Shown here in pieces: positions 55,875-64,000 of a stretch of DNA of 64,000 nt. This stretch comes from Pelomyxa schiedti (Eukaryota > Evosea > Pelobiontida > Pelomyxidae). Within the stretch, counting starts at the first letter, position 1. Each line of letters starts with the position of its first letter. A model generated the notes under the pieces. The model was not told the origin of the DNA, did not search any database, and saw only the letters and a program-made list of their open reading frames with translations. Location: contig JAHLWZ010000869.1 in NCBI GenBank assembly GCA_020536535.1, positions 1-64,000 on the forward strand, read 5' to 3'. The translations under genes were made by a program, and so were the position numbers.

Positions 55875-58023
55875 ATGCGGGGAATCACCCAAACACACAA
55901 ATTTATGCTGCGTTCATTTGTCCCCTCGCACCTTGTCGTGCCAAGGTGTTCTGTTGCTCATTTGTGTGTGGCCAGCCACCCAGCACTGCTGCACCAAGGA
56001 CCGAAGGCGGCGCCAGGCGCACGGCCACAGCAGCATCGCAGGGACACAAGGGGGGAGGCAGGAGGCGGGGCAGCGAGGCCTCGCGAGGCAATGCGGCAGG
56101 TGGGACAGGGGGCGAGGGGGGGCGGGGCGAGGCTCCCGCTCGTGGGGCCTGGCGGGGGGCGCCTCACTTCATTCCGTGAAGTATGTTTGTTGAGGGGGAT
56201 GCGTGTGTTTTGGGGAGGCGGGGGGGGACGCTTTTTGGTTTTTGTTGTAGAGAGTGAGTGGTTGGTTGGCTTTGTGATTTGGAGGACAATTGAATGATCC
56301 AATTAGCTTGATTGTACTTTTTTTGTTCCCTTTTTGTTTGTTTGTGTTTAGGTCAACCTTGGATTGAGTGCTGAAGAGGCTATTAAAGAGGCCTCAAGGT
56401 TGGACTTTTTCATCTTCTCCTTTTTTTCTATCACTAATTTTTAAAGGTGCGCAATGTGCAAGGGCTCTCCAAGGCCATGTATGGCAAAGTGTCCAATTCT
56501 TGACTCTGACTTTCCTTCTTGTGTGTCACACATTAAACGAGGTATTGAGAAGTGATAAATGCCAGTTATAACGTTCAAAGGGGATTTTACTGAGGCACTC
56601 CGGAATCTGTTGCACCAGAATCCTTTCCCTGGTGTACTTGGGCGTGTTTGCCCTCAATTTTGCACTGTAGGCTGTGTAAAAAATCGTTGCGGGCAACTTC
56701 CAGTATCTTCCAGTTTACAAGGTCTCCTTTACTAATTAAGATCAGGTATCAATCGGTGCTTTGAAGAGAGCTGCAGCACAATACGGAGATCAAATTAAAG
56801 CAGATCCAAGATGCAAAAAACCAACTGGCAAGCGAGTAGTGGTTGTGGGGTCAGGCCCTGCTGGTTTATTGGCAGCTTATAGACTTGCTCTTGCTGGGCA
56901 TGAAGTACTTGCTAATTTTCATGTTCTTTATTAACTTTGTAAGGCTTGTATTTTGGAGAGGGACTTTATTCCTGGTGGAATGCTCACTTTTGGGATCCCG
57001 GAATTCCGCCTTCCACGCGTTGTTGTTAATCAGGTGAAATGGTATATCATTTCAATAAATTCATGAATACAGGAAATAAGCAGAATAAAGCGCATAGGGG
57101 TTCAAATTCACACAGGTGTTCAAGTGGGTGAGACACTGCCACTGAAAGAACTACAGAAAAAATTCCACGCAATTATATTTGCTTATGGAGCATACAAGTT
57201 TAAGAATATCCAACCCAATGCCCCTTATTTAATGGGTGACCTTAACACTCTTACAGCTTGAGATAGAGGGAGAATCCCTTAAAGGGGTACTTCATGCACT
57301 ACCTTTTTTGAGGCAAGTTAACTTGCAGCAATTGTCCGTTGGGGAGGTGAGCGTTTTATGGAAATTTCTAAATCAAAGGAAACCCTTTTTCATGAGATTG
57401 GAAGAAGAGTCGTGGTCATAGGAGGAGGCAGTGTTGCTATGGATGCTGCGAGAGCTGCACGGTACTCGTTTGACCCTCCACAGTTCCCTCTTTACATTTT
57501 TATTTCTAGACGACTTGGTGCAGAAGTTACTGTTATTTTTCGCGGAGCCAGGCAGATGCATAACACATAAATCAAAATTTTGACAACACCTTAGAACGGA
57601 AATGACTGCCTGGGAATGGGAAGTATCTGACGCCGAAGAGGAAGGTGTCGGATTTCACTTCAATTGTGAGCCTGTATCCATTCATGGGGACACCAAAGTA
57701 AGAATTCCGACTTCATTCACTATGTTTAATTGCAAGAAAAACACCCAAAGGTAGACTACATAAAATGCAAGCACAGAGACTCTTCTACCGAGAACCAACA
57801 ATTCCACATTCCGGCAGATACCGTTGTCAAAGCCATCAGTCAAAGCCCAGAGGCACTTTTCCCTCAACCAGCGGCACTGGCAATCGGGAATTGTGGGATC
57901 TTCACTGCCGGCGATTGTATATCCGGTCCCATGAGTCTGTGCCACGCACTGGCCAGTGCGTCGTTGGCTACAAAGGCAGCCCTCGCGCACCTCTCTGGCA
58001 CCCGTGCGTCTCAGTTGCCATGA
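55875..58023 (+). CDS. GltD-like NADPH:Fe-S flavoprotein oxidoreductase
   Basis: A multi-exon gene. The predicted N-terminus ([20 protein letters not shown]) is rich in Arg/Ser and lacks acids over about 40 residues, resembling an organelle presequence. A GC-rich exon leads by splicing (TSFRE joined to [16 protein letters not shown]) to the N-terminal Fe-S cysteines [16 protein letters not shown] and a later VGCVKNRCG. An FAD site ([18 protein letters not shown], about 56840) and an NADPH site ([17 protein letters not shown], about 57415) follow. The C-terminus has [12 protein letters not shown], the usual second FAD contact. The family includes the small subunit of glutamate synthase, sulfide dehydrogenase SudA and the Entamoeba NADPH oxidoreductases NO1/NO2. 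No large GltB partner is in the window. Presumed role: passing electrons from NADPH to an iron-sulfur acceptor. Confidence 0.85.
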
Positions 58024-58256
58024 CGACAGCGAGTTTCGCATTAGAACTGAACGAGGAGGTTCTATGCCGAAATAGCAATTTCACGCAGTTGTTTTTTCTA
58101 AATCAAATGCAAATGGAACGACGCATTTATTTTGAATTTTTTTCGTTTCCTACGTCGCGACCCCCTTCGCGTCTACCAAATAATCCAAAGCAAAGTACCA
58201 AGTCCTCGGCACCCACAGCCAACAAATAACAATCGCTTTTTCGAACCCATAACGAA

Positions 58257-59533
58257 ATGTCTACAACCGATAGTTGCAGTTGCACCGCCACGACCCCCGA
58301 GGCGCCCACAACAACAACCCCGGCTCCCGTCGCCGAAACAACAACACCGACTCCCACAATTGCACCAACAACCCCTGCGGCCCCCGCTGAGCAACCCGAG
58401 AAAAAGTGCGAGTGTTGTGAGCACACCCCAAGCACCGAAACACCTGCCGTCGTCGCGGCTACCCCGAAGACCGAGGAGGCCCCAAAGACTGAGGAACCAA
58501 AAGTAGAAGCTCCTGTGGTGGAAACAAAACAGGAAGAATCCAAAGAATCAACATCACCATCAACAGCAACAATTACTCCAATAGTAGAAACAGCAACTCC
58601 CACACCTACAACTGCAGCAGCTCCTCAGCCTGAGGACGATGATGTCCCTGACCTGGAGGATCCCACTTTGGCAAAGCCAAAGGAAGACGAAAAAATCGGT
58701 GGGTTATATCTATCTAAAATGCTTAAGTCAATTCAATAAAGTAACACTAAGAAAATAATAAGAGGTTGAGAGGGTAGTTCTGTTCTGTATGTAACTCCAC
58801 TACAGAGGCTGCACAGACCAAGAAACAGAGCAGAAGTGAGAAAAAGTCCAGACAGGCCGTTGCCAAGCTCGGTCTCAAGCCAGTACCCAATGTCACTCGA
58901 GTTACCATGAAGCGTGCCAAGAACGCCATGCTGGTAATCATCAGCCCCGAGGTATTCAAGGCACCAACCTCCGACACCTACGTTATCTTTGGAGAAGCCA
59001 AGATGGAAGACACTTCCAACACAGCTGCATCCAATGCAGCCAAGGAGATTGAGAAGGCAGCCCGCGCTGCCGGAGTCGTCCCTCCCTCCACAACCCCAGC
59101 AGCAACAACCCCAGCTTCTACAACCACTCCCGCAACCACCACACCAGCTCCTGCCCCCGAAACCACAACTACAACCACCACAACCACTACTACAACTCCG
59201 GCAACACCGGAAGCTACCACTCCAGTGGAAACACCTGCTGTTGCAGAAACACCTGCAACCCCTGCCACCCCTGCAACGCCAGCAGCACCAGCAGCACCTG
59301 GTAAGTTCTATTTCTTCTTCTTGCCTTTTCAGCTCACAGACTCCTAGTTGAAGACGAAACGGGTCTTGAGGCCTCTAAGATTCAAACTGTTATGGATCAG
59401 GCCAAGGTCGACAGAGCCACAGCAATTCGCGTCCTTCGCGAGAAGAAGGGAGACATGGTCGAAGCTGTCATGGTATTTTCCATTTCACTGTGCACTTATC
59501 TTTGCTAACTTTTTTGGATAGTCCCTCTCATAA
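58257..59533 (+). CDS. NACA: Nascent polypeptide-associated complex subunit alpha
   Basis: Four exons. The first (58257-58700) is Thr/Pro/Glu-rich with a cysteine cluster (CECCEHT), followed by an acidic stretch (PEDDDVPDLEDPT) common in NAC alpha. The NAC domain is clear: KKQSRSEKKSRQAVAKLGL, VTRVTMKRAKNAMLVI, SPEVFKAPTSDTYVIFGEAK. A Thr/Ala/Pro-rich linker of about 80 residues (TTTTTTTTTTTTPATPEATT) separates it from the C-terminal UBA domain (VMDQAKVDRATAIRVLREKK, ending EAVMSLS). The complex sits at the ribosome exit tunnel and guards nascent chains. The linker between NAC and UBA is much longer than in fungal or animal ribosomal forms. Confidence 0.92.
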
Positions 59534-59774
59534 GCCCATCCGCGTTTATACGGTTTTATTTGACTCCGGAAAAATAACACCAGCAGCACACTTCCGTACT
59601 CTTTGTCGAAACAGAATTTAACAGAATTACCATTTCAGTTTCTTCTTGTGTTGGCGAAAACGAAAAAGACTGATGAACCTGTGTGATTTGTCCTTGTGGT
59701 CAAATTGTTACCACAAGGACACCCCAATCGCTAAATTTCCCACGAGGAATCAACAAAGAGAGATTCGCATAAAA
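59534..59774. other. Convergent 3' ends of NAC alpha and the VIT-VWA gene
   Basis: 240 bases between two stop codons, holding both 3' UTRs. No extra gene is visible. Confidence 0.45.
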
Positions 59775-62700
59775 TCACAGGGAGGCGAGGAGGGCAGAGG
59801 CAAGGGCACCCCAGGACTGAGGGGACACGTCGATCAGCAGGGCGCATTGTGCCTCGGCCCAGTCCATGGACTTGCTGGCCAGGAGCTCCCATTCGTCCCT
59901 CAGTGCAGAAAGGTTCTTCTCGAGGAAATCTGGGGGTGTTGGTTGTTCAGAAAATTTGGGAGTGTGGGTTGGGGAATACCTAAAACTACAAAAGTCATCC
60001 AGAGTTGGTGTGCATCAACTGAAGAGGGTGTTGTTGAAAGTGCATCACTTGGTGGTTGCTGTTGTTGTTGCTGCTCAGGGCGTTGCCGGGGTTCATGTGG
60101 TGGAATGGCTGAGAGAACTTTTTCAAGAGTTACACCAATAGCAGCTGCAACAGGTTCTGTGGCCGGCCAAGACCCGTCCGCGTTTTGCAGCAGCGCGATT
60201 GAGAGGAGCTTCTGGCTCGCAGCCGACTGCTCCGCGGACTCGTTCTGCTGGGAATTGGAGGCAGATTGACAACAGGAGGCTCGTCCGGACTGTAGCGCCT
60301 TTACTGCAAAACCTATTTTGGCTTCTGGTGGTGCAGGAGCAGAATCACAACAAACCGCGGAATCACAGTCGTCCGCGGTGCAGTCTGAATTGGAATTAGG
60401 AGCACAAAGGAAAAGAATTGTCCCCACAACCCCTCCTCATCTTGACAATGCAGTCAACATAGCCATGGATTAGCCTGGAAATTGCTTGTCCATCTGAGGT
60501 AATTAAATTAAGGTACTCATCTGAGTGCCCGCCAAAGTCTATTGTCAGGCTCGAAGCCGTGGGTCCCCATCTTTTGAGGAAGTGCAGAGGATATGTCTTG
60601 GTCACAGTCTTGTTGGAAAATATTAGAGTGCACAAGGGTTCAGTTGATATCGAAAAACATGGGAAGCTGGATCCAATTCGAAGATGTTGCTTCTTGAAAC
60701 ACCAAGGAGTATATCTCTTAGAGCGCCCTTACTTTTAACCTTTGACATACATTTATTATAATAGAAGTATTACAGGAAGGCAGGTGACCTTGCAAGGAAA
60801 TATTGACATTCCAAATGTAGGTAAGGAGTGGGCATGTTGTACATATCTGTACTTTGCGCACTCAGGATCCATTTTGCCAAGTCGAGCCCATCCTGTTTCA
60901 ATTTCTTTCAGGATGTGTTTTTGGTTCTGGAGAGATGGAGGAAGTAAGTCTTGTAGTTTGCTTTAAGGCCGTTAGTTCATTTAATCAGGAAAATAAATTT
61001 GAGAGAAAGAGAAATAATGGGTAATACAGCTTCAACGATTTTTTGTTTTGTGAAGTGTCAAACACTCCAAGAGTGACCAGGGCATCCAAAGATGCAAGCT
61101 GCACCATTTCCTCGCGAGTGGTGTAAAGAGTACCATTGATAATTTGCTCTTTCACCTGACCATATCAGGCAGTTACTGAAAGTGTTTTGGTTTTATTACC
61201 GTCTTATAAATAATTCCGCACTGTGTCGGTTCAATAGCCAAATTACTATCCGCTATGTATAACTTTTTTTTGAGAAGAAGGAGAGACTCCGGACTAATGG
61301 GCTGTTCCAAAAGGCTCTTTTTACTATCCAACGGTGTATCAATCCCTATTGCGGCAATGGGAGAAGTGGTGTTTCTAGTACGTTTTTGATTTACAGGACA
61401 AAATACCACTGTCAAAGAACCAATCATCAGCGGCATGTGTGATGCCAATGCTGTCAAGAATGGTTTCTATTGCCTCCTTTTGAAGTGGAGAAATGGATAT
61501 GAATACTAAAGAAAAATACAATATCCACAGGTTCATACTTTTATAGGTCGTCTCTCATCTACTAGAATGGTTCTCACCGTTCCATCCAACAACTTGACTT
61601 GTCGTGGAACAGTGTGTTGTCGTTTTTGGAAAGTATCAAAAGCTGGACATCCTTCACCTCTTGGGGTTGTGGGGTGGGCAGCGCTAGTGGGAGTCATTGA
61701 ATTATCCGTAGAGCTGATATTCCTCTGAACGCCCACATATGAGGTCAGAGTGGAGAGAACCCCATACTTCGTTGAGAGTTCAACAATCATTTCTGAGTGT
61801 TGTTTTTTTGGGTTTCTGTGCATTAGTCCTGGAACACAAGAATTCTCCAATTCTTTTATTCTTTCCCTGATAATAAATGAGAGGAGAACTCAGTTCCCAA
61901 CTTGTAGTAATTGATTGTAATACCGAACACCGAGGCAGTGAAGCATATCCCCTTCAGGTAGAATGACACTTGAACTGAGTGAGGAGTGAAAATCACATGC
62001 CATAGCCCTGAATTCGCCGTGGAACGAAACCACATCTTCCGTGGCGGTAACATTTTGCTGTTCTAGTCTGTGAATTTTTCATTGTTACAGGCACAGAAAA
62101 AAACAAGAGAGGAAAAAACCAAATATACCTTCCAGAGAAGAACCCAAAAATGGTCGTGGTACAATTATTTTCAACTCGGAATTCTGCTGGAAATGTGGAA
62201 TATACATTCAACTTTGGACTCCAGGTAATGGACTGGTTCAAGATGCGGTCGTGAAGAACTGCTTTTAATAGCCTCATGACCTGTTGGAAGCTAGGTAAAA
62301 TGCACTCCTGAACGTTGTTTATAGGGGCTTCCACTCACACCTTGGGTTCAATTCTTTCTCCCTCTCTGGCATATTCGGAGACACCATCACCAGCATGAGA
62401 AAGTCCATCAACAAGTGGTTTTGAGCAGCCACCGCCAATTCCAAGTGAAAATACATGACATCTGCTTTCCGTTGATCTAGCTGATGCTACTGCAGTAAGC
62501 ACTGCATTGGTGTTCAGCACTTCCCCGTCAGTGATAACAACAACACTCCTAGGGGAGAATTACATTATCCTTCTCTATCTTTGAATGTTTCTCACCTGAC
62601 AGAGGAATCTACTGCAAATGGTTTTCCCAGAGTGTGAACAAGAGGTTCCAAAAGCTCTGTTCCCCCCATGTTGGCAGACTCCATTTTTGCCACTTCCTTT

Positions 62701-64000
62701 GTTGCGCGCTCCAGTTCTGATTGGGAGTAGCAAACACTTTCATTGTACATCTCAGAAAATTTAGTGCCAAATCTGCCAGACGGTTATCGATCGATAGGAC
62801 ATTGAGAAAATACCCGATAATGTTGATTCGGGTTCCAATCTGTTAGGTGTTAAATATTCCATCAAGATAACACTTTACGCACAGGAATTGAACGGAGGAA
62901 TAGCTGCAATGCTCTGACGGCATGTGTTATCCTGTATCCACTCATTGACCCACTTCTGTCAAGCAAGAAGATCTATTCTCACACAATCCCAAAGAATTTA
63001 TGAGTTTTCACCACAGTAGCGAGGGGAAATGTAGGCTCATACAATTTCTCTTTGATGTGTTGCCCAACTGGAAGGTGGGTGCTGCAAGGTAATATTGGGT
63101 GAAATCAGCGCCGCAATGCAAGTCGAGTTATGCCTGGGGCTATACTCTGTGTACATCAATGTGGTTGGGCTTCCGGATACACAAAGAACCAAAATGAAAT
63201 CTGACTCCTGAAGTGGTGCATCATCACAGGCGCACTCCAAGTGGGTGACTCCTTCAGTCATTGATTTAGTGACCTAAAAACCCAGGTTTTAAGGTCATTT
63301 CTTTTGGGAGAGAACGCCCATTTACGTACAGATATTTGATTACTGTGCGATGGAGATTCAATTGACAAGCTATTGCAAGGCATTCCTTTTTCTCAAAAAT
63401 GAGAGGAGATCGTAGGATGCACACATACGTATATCCATGGAAATATGGAGTGGACAACTACCAAAACCCACTTGCTGGCTGAGGGAAGTCTGGTAACTTA
63501 TGGGATGAAAAAATGAAACTGGGAAGGAAAAGAAGAGTTAATTGATTGAGTCAATTGAATAGCGCAGCGCGCCGCAGCAAAAAAAAAAAATACATGCCAG
63601 CTTTTGCCGGAATGAGAAACTTTCTCACCTGCTTTCCATTGCCCATATTTGTAGTTATCAGTTGGGTCACACACTCCACAAGTATTTTCGCCTCGGTCCC
63701 GGGAGCCAAATTTCCCAATGAAAGTTTGAACCCATTGTCTCTTTCTTGATCAAGAAGAAAGGCAGTATGTCCTGATGCAATTGCATTGTCATATCTATTT
63801 TCATCAACTCAGAGAGTGTCTTTTCTAGAGACGATAGGAATTTATGATTCACATACATCTGAAAAGCAAGTTCACTTTTGCAACAGGTTCCAGTGATCAA
63901 ACTTCCATTCATATCGGCGCTGAAACCCTTCACTGTGGTTTCAAACTGGCAGTGCCACAAAGGAAATTGGAACGTGGTTTCAAGAGAGTACTCTGTGCTG
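59775..64000 (-). CDS. VIT-VWA protein (VWA5A-like), 5' end beyond the window
   Basis: A multi-exon gene truncated at 64000. Near the right edge the VIT domain is visible (YSLETTFQFPLWHCQFETTV; ELAFQMYVNHKFL). The VWA domain has an intact MIDAS, LLDRSGSMSGYRITHAVRAL (about 62890-62955), and a typical VFSLGIGGGCSKPLVDGL block (about 62400-62450). At the C-terminus, LSIALLQNADGSWPATE and NLSALRDEWELLASKSMDWA match the ending of VWA5A and amoebozoan homologues. A Gln/Glu/Ser-rich insert lies between them (QRPEQQQQQQPP). Such proteins are intracellular relatives of inter-alpha-trypsin inhibitor heavy chains; their function is poorly known. It is the second VWA protein in the window but belongs to a different subfamily. 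Confidence 0.8.

Overview
The window is nuclear DNA from an intron-rich eukaryote. Nearly every gene is cut into short exons by GT-AG introns, many only about 21-90 bases long, in AT-rich non-coding DNA with poly-T/poly-A runs. Several first exons are strikingly GC-rich. The gene set fits an anaerobic amoebozoan: a large Roco kinase, an OCA2/ArsB-type permease, a VIT-VWA protein and ATG2, next to a tungsten-type aldehyde:ferredoxin oxidoreductase and a GltD-like NADPH flavoprotein. I infer an archamoeba (Pelomyxa/Mastigamoeba-like), but no rRNA or other taxonomic marker is present.

Layout. 358-813 (+) GGCT/AIG2-like protein. 997-4259 (-) a composite gene: coiled coil, H-lectin-like domain, ankyrin repeats, F-box and a degenerate Ras-like domain with a CaaX end. 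4550-7400 (+) decayed Ty3/gypsy retrotransposon. 7555-15261 (-) ATG2-like autophagy lipid-transfer protein. 15438-17137 (-) charged protein of unknown function. 17648-18625 (+) ribosomal protein eL6. 18735-21297 (-) RRM protein with a Q-rich middle. 21360-21920 (-) second copy of the retrotransposon 3' end. 23299-25267 (-) PP2C-fold protein with lost metal ligands. 25494-26494 (-) four-EF-hand protein. 26825-28024 (-) Rab1-like GTPase. 28312-32013 (+) RGG/acidic/Lys-rich N-terminal region in frame with a complete AOR. 32452-34284 (+) unidentified gene. 34599-35771 and 35882-37486 (-) two adjacent paralogues with an unrecognised Cys domain. 37596-38891 (+) MORN protein. 38986-41006 (-) MYND protein. 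41068-43896 (+) VWA protein with an RGG/RD-repeat tail. 44276-46705 (+) OCA2-like transporter. 47535-48182 (-) small protein with a SUMO-interaction-like motif. 48269-55855 (+) RCC1-LRR-Roc-COR-kinase-propeller Roco protein. 55875-58023 (+) GltD-like oxidoreductase. 58257-59533 (+) NAC alpha. 59775->64000 (-) VIT-VWA protein, cut by the window edge.

Genes often stand head to head with only 60-290 bases between start codons, so they probably share bidirectional promoters. Functional themes are anaerobic redox metabolism (AOR and the GltD-like flavoprotein), small-GTPase, Roco and ubiquitin-type signalling, autophagy and vesicle traffic (ATG2, Rab), and translation (eL6, NAC alpha). Three genes carry degenerate or fused enzyme domains and are the best candidates for undescribed biology: the AOR fusion, the lectin-ankyrin-F-box pseudo-GTPase, and the pseudo-PP2C. 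Exon boundaries were read by eye. Spans are more reliable than individual junctions.
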